This document shows positions 1-10,530 of a stretch of DNA of 64,000 nt, in pieces. The stretch spans positions 82,072,979 to 82,136,978 of the forward strand of contig OZ022501.1 in the NCBI GenBank assembly GCA_963989385.1, in the 5' to 3' direction. Positions within the stretch are counted from its first letter, which is position 1; every line of letters begins with the position of its first letter. A model generated the notes under the pieces. It worked only from the letters and a program-made list of their open reading frames with translations. It ran no database searches and was not told where the DNA came from. This DNA is from Ctena decussata. Its lineage: Eukaryota > Mollusca > Bivalvia > Lucinida > Lucinidae. A program made the position numbers and the translations under genes.

Positions 1-355
1 GTAACAATGTACTAGCTGCCTTCATACTTTACGGATTGTTTTTGGATCAAGATTTGCTCTAGGTAATTAAAGCGACCTTCGAGAATGCTAGTTTTACACC
101 AATTTGTTCACATATTAATCAAATGGTCTATGTGCATTTAAACAAATAGGACGTTTTAAAAGGCTGCCTTAGAAACAGAGAACGCATACGAATATCGGCG
201 TATTGGTTACACGGAGAAACTTCGCAACAGCAACGTTGTTTTCAGGGAGGCATATGCCCTATGCATAGCGCCAGTTTAAGCGTACCCGATTTTCAAAGTT
301 ACCATTAAGGGTAAAGTTAAACCTGTTATCATGCAAAGGTATTTTCTTATTCTAG
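1..355. other. Intron upstream of the first visible SLC4A11-like exon
   Basis: No coding signal, repeat or RNA was recognised. By inference this is the intron that links the visible exons to N-terminal exons before the window. Confidence 0.6.
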
Positions 356-469
356 GCGTGAAGAAGATCTTGTTTTCTCAGTGTGTTGGTGGCGTTTTAT
401 TTGCGTTACTTGGTGGACAGCCTTTGATAGTGCTCCTAACTACAGCTCCTCTGGCCTTGTATACGAAGA
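356..469 (+). CDS. SLC4A11: SLC4A11-like exon a (TM3 region)
   Basis: Acceptor TCTAG ends at 355 and donor GTAAGT begins at 470. The exon starts with the last two bases of a split codon and ends with the first base of the next. It encodes the conserved SLC4 stretch around [16 protein letters not shown]. The ATG at 331 lies in the intron and is not a start codon. Confidence 0.92.
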
Positions 470-3400
470 GTAAGTCAAATTGTTGTCTAGCTACTTGTTG
501 CTTCGTATTGATGTCTTCCGTTTGGTGTCGTTATTTAAGCAATGAATTTCATTTTTCTGGTGTTTATCGAAGTGTAAACTACATTGGGTCGCGTGCAAAG
601 TAAGTGAACTCCGACGGGGTTCATGTAAACTTTGCTAGCGACCCAATGTAGTTTATAATTCAATAAACACCAGAAAAATTAAGTTCATTGCTTATTTTGA
701 CATTCTTTTCTATTTTTTCACCACAAATTTGCGTAAGGGGCTAAAGTTGAAGCAGAATAACAATTAAACGCAGTTTTTACTAAAAGCGGAACAGCGTCAA
801 CGACCTAACAACGATGTCATAATGTCGGCTACGTCGAAACAGATTGGAAAACGATGTAGTTAATGAAGTATAAACTACATGACGTTCTAATCATAGGGCT
901 TTTCAATAAATGCACGGATAATGTAAATATTGGATTGTTCCAGTTTCTGATCTGATTCGGATACTGTAAACTTAGATATGAACCGCGTTTGTGCTTAACT
1001 GCCACAGATATTTTTTATTATACGTACTTATTTTTAATACCAAATTGGTATGAAAAATAAGTACGTATAATAAAAAATTACAAAATTGAATTTAACTTGT
1101 TTGAGAAGAATAATTTGTCTGACAAACTTGAATATACAAATTTCATGTTACCACTTCACTATTCAAGTGTTTGGGGGTTTTCCACTATTTTTACAAAGAA
1201 GAATAGTTTTGTGACTTCCAATTTGCTCCGCTGAACGCTGTAGCCCTGTCAAAAAGGGTGCTACCCTGAAAAGAAAGGATTTCAGAGGAGCAAGCTGTTT
1301 ACTTTAAGAGAACCGACACTGAAAAGGAAAGCACCCACCATTTTGACAGTACCTTTTTTTTGCTTGCCTGTTTATTTGCATGACGTTTTCTATTGCAGTT
1401 ATATACAGTATTTGCGAGGATTTTGATCTTGATTTCACCGCCATGTTTGCCTGTGTTGGTTTGTGGAACTGCTTTTTCCTGATTCTGTATTCTGTCACCA
1501 ATCTCAGTAAACTCATGAAATTTTCTACAAGGTAAATATAGTTTTGTTTATCTTCGTGAAGTTTTACCAATATATGCAAGTCAAAGCAAAAATTTCAACA
1601 AAGTTATATTTCAATAAATCGAAATCTTTTTGTAAGGTTAATGGCTAGTTATAATGACTTTTTGCCGTTCCTAGTAACACTATCATCTCTTGGTTTTGCT
1701 GCTCTGTTCATGTAATTGGTTAACGGAAAATAATGGTGCACACAATCACCTGCTTTCAATACTTCCTACAGATTCAAATGACCAGAGTCATGATATATTA
1801 AGTTTGATTTGCATGTTCTCAAATAAGCTCAGGATCGAGATGTTGTTTGACAAAGCTTTAAACGAACATTTCAACATTAAACGAACATATCAATCCTTGC
1901 ATCTCTTTTTCATTTTTCAGATCAACAGAAGAGATATTTTCTCTGTTCATTACATTTGCTTTCACTTCCGATGCCATTAAAGATGCCATTAAAGGTAAAG
2001 TGATGTTTATTCTCCTTGCAGATTATCTACTTCTGTAATACGCAAAAACAAATTTACAAGTTACCATTTAACGTCACAAACATTTAGCTCTTTACTGCAT
2101 TTTGTATAAAACATGTCTTAAATATTGGTAGCCACTTATTTAATTGACACATCCATATCTGGAAATGTTTTCTAATTTGAATCTAAAAACAAAAGAAAAA
2201 GAAAACAGAAAGAAAAACAGTAGTTTAATATTAAAAATGCTCAGTGTTATAATCAACGTGAATAATGCAGCTTCAACAGAAAGCTATATGTTTTTCTTTA
2301 TTTCATTTCAGACTTTAACCATAACTTCCACTCTCCCGCATGTCAAGGAGAGACACTGCACCAAGCGAAAAACGTCTTAAATCAGTCTGTTGAGTTACCA
2401 ACGATGACAATAAATGCTACAAACGCAACCACACTTTCCAGTATTGTAGCCATTCCAGTGCACACTTGTTTGAAAGAAAACAGCATTTTATTCTTGTTAC
2501 TGATGCTTGGTACTGTGTGGGTCGGTATAACTATGTACAATTTCACACAAACGTAAGTAAATTATGCAATGTGCGCTAGCTTAAACATTAGTGTACTGTC
2601 AATGTTATTCCTAACTTGGGAATATTGAAATAAAAGTTATTGAAATAAAGAAAACTTTAAAATTTTCTAAGTTGTGCATAACTAATACTGCACCCAATGA
2701 TAATACGATGTAAAGTAAAGAAAAATAGCTCGCTTGATCCTTTGGGTCAGTATTATATCTGTTTATTCATCATGTGGAAAGTGCAATAATAATGATAATG
2801 ATAATAATAACAACAACATTTTACAATCCTCCAAGGTCTGCATTCAAAATATGGTTTGAAGCTAATTTTCTTTTCTTTAGTTCGCAATATAAACACATGG
2901 GCAGTCCGAAAGGGACTACAACAGGTTTTTGATGATGAATGAGATGACTTTAATAATAAAAAAATATATATCCAAGACCTCACCATGTATATAAGTTTCT
3001 GATTTTCTGTTTGCAGGCCATTTCTGACAGCAGGGAAACGGGAGCTATTGGCAGACTACTCCTTACCATGTGCCGTTCTGATCATGTCTTTCTTCGGTTC
3101 ATATGTGTTCAGAGAAATTAAACGTACGGTAACACATCAGTCAACATGAAAAAAAATACTAAAATGATCAGTTTGCGTAATTATAAGCAGTCCGTCTTGT
3201 TCACAGAAATCGTTTGTGTTTCACCTTGCCAGGTGATATATGGGTTTCAACTTTGCTTCTGGTGACACTCCGTTACAGCCTAAATGTCAATAATGATTTA
3301 TTTAATGTTAAACCAAAACAAAGCTAGGAAATATACAGTGTTTGCATTTTATGCTCTACTTATCTTCCTGAATTTTTGGATGAAATTTAGCAATTGTGAC

Positions 3401-6400
3401 GTAGAGACTATATCTGGCCTTTACACAATGAACCACTTTACATTTCTCCTTTCCCATAATTATAACTCCCTCTGGCAATTCTCAAATTAGAATTAACAGT
3501 GGTAGGCGCTTTTATGTTGCAAGGACACTCTAATGGCGTCTACTGTAAAAATTCTAAAATTTAGGACACCTAAAATAATTACCGTAATTGTCCTAAAAAT
3601 GGAACACTTCTGGGGTCGTATATATGAAACCACTTTAGACGTTGCTATGCTGTTGCTAAGGCTAAACTTCTATGAAGGAGGTTCCCTACAACTATGAAAT
3701 TTGCTCTGGAGGAACAGTCCTTTTCAGACTGTTCCTCCAGAGCAAATTTCATAATTGTAGGGAATCTCCTTCATAGAAATTTAGACTTAGCAACAGCATA
3801 GCAACCACTCAAGTCATTTTATAAATACGGCCCCTGGTTTACAGTGCAGTAATGCGTATAGTAGAACCTGATCAGATTGCTCCTTTTTGAGCAGTTTGAT
3901 CTTGTTCTGCACTGTTTGCTCAGACCTTTCTGTCACAATATATAGGATTTTAACAATCGGAGTACCGCTTGGCCAATCACGGAATCGGCCGAGTGATGTT
4001 CCGATTGAGGATTTAATAGTATTTGATGTTGCCTTTCTTTACAGTGAAGCCATTCAAGTACAATCCAGATGCAGAGATGTTTGTTGTTGCTCCCCTCCAT
4101 TCACTACCCTGGCCTGCCATACTAGCGGCCGCAGGCCTTGGTTTTAGCCTCTCACTTCTCTTCTTTATGGATCAAAACATATCAAGTGCGCTAGTCAACA
4201 ATCCTGCAAACAAGTAAGACACGTTTTTAACGTAACGTATGCCAGTCAGTAGCCGCGATACACAGTTGTTGACAGCGAAGATTGTTGACATATTCAGTTT
4301 GGCTTGAATCTTTATCATATACCTGTATGTGGTGTGTGCAAAGTTGAGGATCGGCTCCGCAGGCTGGTCTCTGTTTTAATCTTTATTGCATATAAAGGGC
4401 GATGATAAAATTTACTTTTCGTGTATGCTAACTGCAAAACAGTGAAGTATTGCCGTTGTGTGACATATAACAAGATTAATCCATAACACATACGGAACAA
4501 TATAACTTTATCTAGAAAGCTTTTTAATAGTATTCCAACAATGTTTGTTACTTGCACTGTTATTTTTGCGAGTTTCTGCAAACTATGAAGTTCTGCTTTC
4601 ATTTCTTTTTCATTTTATCTCACTTCATTGCATTGATGCTGTCCTATTTTTTCGTTTGGGTTGTCACGTATCTTTTTCTTTTTGTGTCTTGAGTAGGTTA
4701 ACTTTGAGATTGAGCCTGTCGTGGATTTCTACACCTGTATTTTTACGATTTGCTATCGCATATGTCACTGAATGACAGAACAGCCCGTTAATCCTTTTTT
4801 GACTAGTGGACTCGTCCGTCTTATTATTTGGATTAGTCCATTTCTAGTTTTAGGGGTTTCTGGTGAATGTTTTCACTTTTACCTGACCAGATGCCGTATT
4901 GTGCGGCGCCTGAACTGCGTCTGACTGTTTGCACATGTCCCTAATACGGGGTTTCAGTCTACAAAGGGTTAATTTTCACTTTTACCTGACCAGACGCCGT
5001 ATTGTGCGGCGCCTGAACTGCGTCTGTACTGTTTGCACATGTCCCTAATACGGGGTTTCAGTCTACAAAGGGTTAATGTGTAGGAATATCTAGAATTCTA
5101 TTTGGCACAGCGTCTCTGCTCATTCATATTAGCTAAGATTCTCTGTATTTGTATTGAGAACAGTTTTGTAATGGCAATTACTTTTTGAGTCGATAATATG
5201 TAAAACAACAACAACAAAAAAAAAAACCTTTACGAATTCACTTGCGAATATACTTTATTTCCTCTTTTGCAACAGATTGAAGAAAGGAGCAGCATATCAC
5301 TGGGATCTTTTTACCGTGGCAATTATCAACGGGTTCCTGTCGATTTTCACGTTTCCATGGATACACGCGGCTCTTCCTCACTCTCCACTTCACGTAAAGG
5401 CTTTAGCAGATCTGGAAGACAGAGTTGATCAAGGACATGTTCATCAGATGTAAGTCTTCTCAGCTCTTTAAGCACCAAAAGCAGACGACAAAATTTACAT
5501 CTGTAAAATTAAAAAAATGCCTTGTCCAAGACATTTCAAATTGAGAATTCAAAGACTATAGGGCAAACAGTGTAGATCTAGATGAGGCGGCTCATTATGA
5601 GCCGCCTCCTCAGGATCTACGCTGTTTGCAAATTACGCTATATTTTCGTCACTGGTGCTTAAAGTGTTTTATTTACACAGTACCTCTGTGATACTTTTAT
5701 TTAAACTTGTATATACAGAATAATCCGCATATTTTGCTATGTTTGTATTTCAAAGATAAGTAATTTGTCTTTTGCCAGGTCAGTGTTTCAGTTGCCAAGC
5801 TAAATGTTTCCCTACAAGAGAAATGGTTTTTCCTCCGCCAAAAGAAATGCATATTATAGAGTGAGAGAGAGATCACAGACAATTGTATAAATAGTAATTC
5901 TTTGGTACTAGTATCTGTAACAATTTTTATTCAGTTGCAAACACCTCTTCATTTGTTTGATAACTTAATAGTTCAGGAAAATACCCTCCCCCCAAACAGC
6001 TGTATCTCCAACATCTTTACTTAACGCTCAGCTTTCATCTTTAACGGTGCGGCTTCAGTTATAATGTAAACTGTGGCTAGAATACAACGGTGGATGTAGC
6101 AGTGTTCAAATTGTTGTCACATAATTGAGCTATGTCATAAGACTTCCAACATTGTGGCAATTTGTCATGTCAAATCAGAAACCTCAGCACTGGCTCTGTG
6201 GCTTGTGCCGCTTCCATAGAAGACTGAGGTGACAAGCGAAGGCTCTGATCAGACTGCACTATAGTGCAGTCCGATCAGGGTCTTCGCATGTCACTAATGC
6301 CACATTTTGGAAATCACATGATGTTGATCAAGTATAAAGACGTCTTTATTTGCCATTCCAGAGTAGTCCGAGTACGAGAGACACGGTTGACTGGTGTCAT

Positions 6401-8622
6401 ATCTCACATTATGATTGGCCTGTCTATGCTGCTGTTACCATATCCTCTGTCCTATATACCAGCTCCTGTTTTGGATGGCCTATTTTTATATGTGGCCTTT
6501 ACAGCACTTTATGGCAACCAGATGTTTGACAGAATTTTACTCTTCTTCACAGAACAGGTATATTTCTAATTTAGAAGAATTATGCGATGTAAATTCCACT
6601 TCCTGATTTAATTTATGGCTTCAGAATGTCGCAATATGTGTACATCTTCCACCGTTTTCAAAATTTACCAATAACACTACGAAAGTTTTTTCAGTCGATA
6701 GACACAAAAGTAAATATGTAAATAAAAAAAATAAATATAAGATAACAGTTTGTTTTATAAAGTGAGGTCTCATGTCACACGCAAATGCTAAATGTGTTTA
6801 TAGCTAGCTGGAATAAAAAAATAGCATTTGCGCGTGTGACATGAGAACAAATTTTTATTTTATTTTTTTATTTTCTTAATTTGTTTATGGTTTCTTATTA
6901 TTATTTGCATGGCACGAACTTACCGATAAAATGCTAGATGTAAGTCGGTATCACTTTGGCAAACTAATTCATTAATTAATTCATTTTTTTTTTGAGAATT
7001 TTGCTACAAAGTCGAATTCATATTACGAACAGTCAGACGCGAGCTTTGATTTATCAAGCAATGATGAACTATGATTTGGTCACGTTTTACTATTCTAAAT
7101 GCTTCTAAAAGCAACAATACATAAATGCAAGCTTTTACTGGTCTCCTAAGAAGATTGCTACATTTTGTGTTATCTTTATATTTTTTAATTAAGTCATCTC
7201 ATGTTTTGATATCTGCTTGGTTCAACAGATTAAAATATGGGTAGCAGTTTCATCTTCGTCGTGTTGATCATTAATTATTTTATTCTTGCATTGTAAAGCT
7301 GCATGCTCGCACTATTTACATTTCGCCCCAGTCTGTTTACAATGGGCAATTATTGCAAGTGTGCTAGTGACAGATCTTTTTTGTTATAATGTATTAGCAC
7401 AGAATCTCTCATTTTTCAATAGAGGACAACTCTTCAAGGAATTTTTCTCCGTCTCTCTGGTAGGCGGCTCGACATAGACTGAAATACTGTCTCAAAGAGC
7501 CGTTAAACCCAAAGCAACCATCCAACCAACTCTTCAAGAAAAGTTACTCTCATAGGAGCAAATTCTTTCCATTCAGAATAAAATCCATTTTAGAAGGACT
7601 TTATCATCCAAGGAACAAGCAGGAAATCACTAAAGTTGTTTCCCTTTGTAAAATGGCAGGAAAACATAGGAGAATACCCATACACCTCAAGAAAATATTC
7701 TTATTTTACATCTTATTTCAGTCAGCATACCCTCCAAACCATTATATCAGACGGGTTCCACAAAGGAAAGTTCATGCATTTACAGCTATTCAGTTGGTAC
7801 AGCTGTTAGTGCTATGCATATTCGGATTCTCACCTATACCGTACATGAAAATGGTTTTCCCAGTTCTCATAATGTTCTTGATGCCAATTAGGTAAGTGTA
7901 GATGGCGTTCACGAGAGTCGGGGGCTGTATTTATAGAACGACTTAAGTGGTTGTTATGCTGTTGCTAAGGCTGAATTTCTAGGAAGGAGATTCCATACAA
8001 CTATGAAATTTGCTCTGGATGTAGGGAATCTCCATAGAAATTCAGCCTTAGCAACAGCATAGCAACGGCTTCAGTCGTTTTATAAATACGGCCCCGGAAC
8101 AATAATAACATGATACTCATCTAGTAGTCTAGTTTTGCTGCTAATTAAGAAATGAAAAGTACATGTACATGGAACTATTTGAATTGTTTAAGAATGTTTC
8201 AGAGATATATAATGTTGTTATGTCAGTTGAATATATCAATTTCAGCATAGAAAATAATTACAATGAAATCTTAAAGTAAATAAAATGTTGTTTCAGACTG
8301 TCAGTTTGCAAAACAATGTGCAATCTTGATTTACTCAGTTGTTTTAATTCGTATCAGTCGATATCATTTTTGTTGTTTGCGTTGACCAATGCACAGTGTT
8401 AACTGACATTAATCCTTACACTGATCCTATCAGGGCATTTGAGCTTGACCTGTATATAACCCATAAGTGTCTCAGGTTAAATCAACGTAAAAGGCTTGTT
8501 GCCATATATAATATCAGTATCGAGAACTATATTAATAATCAAAAGTAATTTTCATTTTCAGACACAAGCTGGTGCCAAAAGTTATAGAACCAAAATATCT
8601 GAAAGCATTGGATGGTCACTGA
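356..8622 (+). CDS. SLC4A11: SLC4A11-like membrane transporter, last ten coding exons (5' partial)
   Basis: Spliced CDS: 356-469, 1399-1531, 1921-1994, 2312-2552, 3017-3123, 4045-4213, 5276-5449, 6362-6557, 7722-7891, 8562-8622. Joined, they give 478 residues plus a stop, with every codon split by an intron completing correctly and no internal stop. SLC4 hallmarks in order: [16 protein letters not shown] near the start (the TM3 half-helix region), [52 protein letters not shown], and [16 protein letters not shown]. The [14 protein letters not shown] segment and the short C-tail ([13 protein letters not shown]) resemble SLC4A11 more than anion exchangers or NBCs. Family members are plasma-membrane transporters linked to H+/OH-, NH3 and water movement (older name BTR1/NaBC1). 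The family is about 890 residues, so roughly the N-terminal 400 (cytosolic domain and first helices) lie upstream of the window. Substrate in this animal is not shown by the sequence. Confidence 0.93.
534..695. mobile_element. Fold-back MITE in SLC4A11-like intron
   Basis: Two arms of about 60 bases are inverted copies: TAAGCAATGAA...TTTTTCTGGTGTTTAT and CAATGTAGTTTA...CACCAGAAAAA...TTCATTGCTTA. They flank a short loop near 600-640. The central CTACATTGGGTCGC is matched by GCGACCCAATGTAG. Confidence 0.75.
1011..1079. repeat. Near-perfect 69-bp palindrome
   Basis: The left arm (TTTTTTATTATACGTACTTA) is mirrored by TAAGTACGTATAATAAAAAA with a centre near CCAAATTGG. It is probably a tiny MITE or a hairpin-forming intronic site. 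No target duplication is certain. Confidence 0.8.
1399..1531 (+). CDS. SLC4A11: SLC4A11-like exon b (TM4 region)
   Basis: Acceptor TATTGCAG ends at 1398 and donor GTAAAT begins at 1532. The codon split with exon a becomes ATT and the one with exon c becomes AGA. It encodes an acidic loop ([12 protein letters not shown]) and a hydrophobic helix ([13 protein letters not shown]), matching the order in SLC4A11 proteins. Confidence 0.9.
1921..1994 (+). CDS. SLC4A11: SLC4A11-like exon c (TM5)
   Basis: Short 74-base exon after a TTTTTCAG acceptor, with donor GTAAAG at 1995. It encodes [20 protein letters not shown], equivalent to the RSTEE...SLFI segment before the large extracellular loop of the family. 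It contains an internal near-repeat: GATGCCATTAAAG occurs twice at its 3' end. Confidence 0.88.
2312..2552 (+). CDS. SLC4A11: SLC4A11-like exon d (extracellular loop and next helix)
   Basis: Acceptor TTTCATTTCAG ends at 2311 and donor GTAAGTAA begins at 2553. The loop has N-glycosylation sequons NQS, NAT and NAT and two cysteines (SPACQGE, HTCLKE) that could pair. It is followed by the helix [15 protein letters not shown], a strong SLC4 signature. Confidence 0.92.
3017..3123 (+). CDS. SLC4A11: SLC4A11-like exon e
   Basis: Acceptor TTTGCAG ends at 3016 and donor GTACGG begins at 3124. This donor was chosen over the later GTAACA because only it leaves one base (C) that restores an open frame, CTG, with exon f. 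It encodes a cytosolic turn ([14 protein letters not shown]) and a helix ending [10 protein letters not shown]. Confidence 0.9.
3612..3834. mobile_element. MITE family GGGGCCGTAT, copy 1
   Basis: Inverted arms of about 100 bases start GGGGTCGTATATA and end ATAAATACGGCCCC. Shared internal words are TGCTATGCTGTTGCTAAG and AAATTTGCTCTGGA. A shorter relative lies at 7920-8095 in another intron of the same gene. Confidence 0.8.
4045..4213 (+). CDS. SLC4A11: SLC4A11-like exon f
   Basis: Acceptor CTTTACAG ends at 4044 and donor GTAAGAC begins at 4214. It encodes [12 protein letters not shown], a hydrophobic helix ([17 protein letters not shown]) and [13 protein letters not shown]. The asparagine-rich QNI.S.LVN box is diagnostic for SLC4 proteins. 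Confidence 0.94.
4870..5077 (+). repeat. Two-copy tandem duplication, about 103 bp per unit
   Basis: Two adjacent units run from TTTTCACTTTTACCTGACC to TACAAAGGGTTAA. They differ by a substitution (GATGCCG or GACGCCG) and a one-base indel (GTCTGACTG or GTCTGTACTG), indicating a recent duplication. Confidence 0.9.
5276..5449 (+). CDS. SLC4A11: SLC4A11-like exon g (most conserved SLC4 block)
   Basis: Acceptor TTTTGCAACAG ends at 5275 and donor GTAAGTCT begins at 5450. It encodes [11 protein letters not shown], a helix ([19 protein letters not shown]), and [18 protein letters not shown]. This is the longest near-invariant block of the family. Confidence 0.95.
5464..5664. mobile_element. Fold-back MITE with GGGCAAACAGTG core, copy 1
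   Basis: Outer ends CTCTTTAAGCACCA and TGGTGCTTAAAG are inverted. The inner core runs from GGGCAAACAGTGTAGATC through the palindrome GGCGGCTCATTATGAGCCGCC to GATCTACGCTGTTTGC. Relatives are at 60261-60502 and, as a core only, at 43075-43146. Confidence 0.82.
6238..6289. repeat. Small palindrome
   Basis: GCGAAGGCTCTGATCAGACT and its near-complement AGTCCGATCAGGGTCTTCGC meet at GCACTATAGTGC. The words resemble the inner part of the GAGCCGCGACACG MITE family found later in the window, so it may be a decayed core of that family. Confidence 0.6.
6362..6557 (+). CDS. SLC4A11: SLC4A11-like exon h
   Basis: Acceptor GCCATTCCAG ends at 6361 and donor GTATAT begins at 6558; the exon ends in phase 0. 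It encodes [15 protein letters not shown], helix [16 protein letters not shown], and [19 protein letters not shown], matching the family's VRETR...P.PVL.GLFLY pattern. Confidence 0.94.
6768..6848. mobile_element. Small fold-back element
   Basis: TCTCATGTCACACGCAAATG is inverted at GCATTTGCGCGTGTGACATG, with a loop of about 40 bases. It sits in the intron after exon h. Confidence 0.7.
7437..7538 (+). mobile_element. SINE-B fragment (3' part)
   Basis: Matches the 3' section of the SINE at 33341-33596 and 42665-42905: CTCTCTGGTAGGCGGCTCG, ATAGACTGAAATACT, GCCGTTAAACCCAAA, then an AACC-rich tail. Confidence 0.7.
7722..7891 (+). CDS. SLC4A11: SLC4A11-like exon i
   Basis: Acceptor CTTATTTCAG ends at 7721 and donor GTAAGTG begins at 7892. 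It encodes [20 protein letters not shown], then hydrophobic helices around [19 protein letters not shown] and [13 protein letters not shown]. The HYIRRVP.RK.H motif is strongly conserved in SLC4 proteins. Confidence 0.95.
7920..8095. mobile_element. MITE family GGGGCCGTAT, copy 2 (shorter loop)
   Basis: Same terminal sequence and arms as 3612-3834 but with most of one arm tip and the loop missing. It lies about 28 bases after the exon i donor. Confidence 0.8.
8562..8622 (+). CDS. SLC4A11: SLC4A11-like terminal coding exon
   Basis: Acceptor CATTTTCAG ends at 8561. It completes an arginine codon with exon i, then reads [19 protein letters not shown] and stops with TGA at 8620-8622. The short tail is typical of SLC4A11; NBC-type members carry longer tails. 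No clear AATAAA is seen in the next several hundred bases, so the 3' UTR end is unknown. Confidence 0.92.
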
Positions 8623-9488
8623 GGGATTTGGAATATGCTGCGAAGAAAAAGCTTATCAAACTCAGGATGCACCAGTTCAAGTTCTCTTCCTGCTGTGTTA
8701 CTCGCACGAAAAATCATATTTCTGCCAAATTGCATTCCGGATCTTTACATTGTTATGGCCAGAAGGGAAGACAGTATGTGTACAATCTGGCGGGCCTAGT
8801 GGTTTAGTTATCTGTTATCAGAGATTACGGATCTGATAAAAACAGATTACATTCCTGGCTGTGACATAGACACAAAATCTCTGAATTATTACAGCGACTG
8901 TTGAAAACACGTACAAAATACTTTACAGATACGCGTAATATTACCTTTTGGAAGATATATGTATATAGATGACAGCTGATTTTGACCATTTGTTAAACTG
9001 TGATATTGTCTATATAAAAAGTACACAGTGAAAAGTTTTTTTTTTGTAAATATGTAAATACCTGTGAAAATTGGAGAGAAAAAACATATTCTGTAACAGC
9101 CTGTCTTTTGTTTCGACAAGTGTACTGATTTGATCAGGGTTGGCTCTTACGTGCTGAGCTAATCGACTCTTCCCGACTTTGAGGGTAAATTAGTCCATTC
9201 ATTATCCCAGTTTCGGGAGAATGGTTTATCGAGACAGGCTACATCGGAATGGTAGTGTACTGGCTCTTAAAAATTTCAGTGTACATTTGTATCTTAATCA
9301 ACCTAGCGCGATAGATGCGACCTTCTGCACTCAGCCCTTCAAAGATCAGAGTCTAAGCTACAAATATCCGGCATAAAAGATGTGATCGGCAGGTCCCGAC
9401 ATGCAGCCCTTCACAAATCCTGTCTAACAATTTAATAGATGATGGTATTGTTCTCTAGCTATGTCTTACCTGCATTTGTGATTAGCAT
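8623..9488. other. 3' UTR or intergenic DNA after the SLC4A11-like stop
   Basis: No second gene was found. Short open frames here are not supported by codon pattern or homology. A canonical poly-A signal was not seen close to the stop. Confidence 0.5.
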
Positions 9489-9590
9489 CAGTGGGCACAC
9501 AAACAAGAAATGATGTCGTAGATACGTCGATGAAACATCATGACGTATCGACGTTGAATCGACGTTTATTTATTGCTGTGTGCCGTCTGG
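9489..9590. mobile_element. MITE with CAGTGGGCACAC ends, copy 1
   Basis: Starts CAGTGGGCACAC and ends GTGTGCCGTCTG. The interior is an imperfect palindrome built from ATCGACGTTGAATCGACGTT-type words. A relative with GTGTGCCCAGTGGG lies at 22586-22658. Confidence 0.65.
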
Positions 9591-9899
9591 CCCTGGAGTG
9601 GACATAATAATCAAAAGAAAAATAAGAGCAAATATTATAGACCATTGTGTGTTTTTTGTGTGCGTAAAGTCAGGAACATTTTAGGTTTATTTCCAGTATG
9701 GTAGACCTACTCACCATTCGCTCACTGACTGCGCATTTGCGTTACTCACAAACTGGTCTAAATGATTTAAACGGGGTTTTGAACTGGAAATCCTCAAGAT
9801 AATAATAGTGGTTGTGACCAGAGTCAGGATGTCAGGCTGGTGATGATACCTATCAATTGTACTCATAGGTGTTCAGTTTTCGAATTAAGTGCTTTAGTT

Positions 9900-10055
9900 T
9901 CAACTTACTTTTTTCAACAATATCATACATATACACATATATAATATACATAATCAGTAGGATTGAGTAAGGAGAAGAACTAAATAAGCAAACGTTTTCG
10001 TTCTAATCATTCTAATTATGTATATTATATCTATGTATCTGTTTGATATTTAATC
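9900..10055 (+). mobile_element. LINE 3'-end fragment
   Basis: GAGAAGAACTAAATAAGC, TTCGTTCTAATC and ATATCTATGTA occur in the same order as in the 3' UTR of the - strand LINE at 44118-45835. This suggests a short, decayed 3' fragment of the same family on the + strand. Confidence 0.55.
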
Positions 10056-10204
10056 TAACGCCAACTCCGACATTCACCAGAAGTGTCTCCGTTTGTCATA
10101 AATTTCTGTGTAGACCCCCCCCCCCCCCACACACACAAAAACAACAACAACAACAACAACAAAAAAACAGTTGAAAAGGTTTGCCATTTATCAGGAATAA
10201 AATG

Positions 10205-10530
10205 GCACAGCCTGTAAAATCGATTTAAGCCCCCCAGTAATTCATTACTGACCGTTCCAAGGCGGTAGTTCTGTTGTGGTTCTTTGTTGCCTGTTTTTGG
10301 TGTCAGAGTTTCTGTGATGTTTTACCTTATGTATGTTATTATTATTTTTGGTTCGGTTTGGGTTGCTGAGTGGCCACCTTTTGGGAACAAGCTGCTCACT
10401 CGGTTGGCCATATGTTCTCTGTATCTTGATTATTTGTAATCTTAGTTGTTTCCAACTATGGTTTGAGGGCTGGATTTGGATTTTGATTGTTTCAGTTCCT
10501 GGTCTTTGCATACTTTTTACTGTTTGTCAA
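10205..10530 (+). repeat. Dispersed repeat R, copy 1
   Basis: Shares TTTAAGCCCC, TTACTGACCGTT, TTCTGTTGTGGTT and a later G/T-rich stretch with 47365-47900 (+) and, inverted, 14880-15400. No coding content was recognised. A poly-C and (ACA)n tract precedes it at about 10116-10160. Confidence 0.6.

Noticed and set aside
331..355. ATG at 331 as the transporter start
   Set aside because: It lies before the TCTAG acceptor. The codons between it and 356 do not match the family and the N-terminal half of the protein would be missing.
8612..8836. Second gene after the transporter stop
   Set aside because: It overlaps the terminal exon in another frame and has no recognisable motif.
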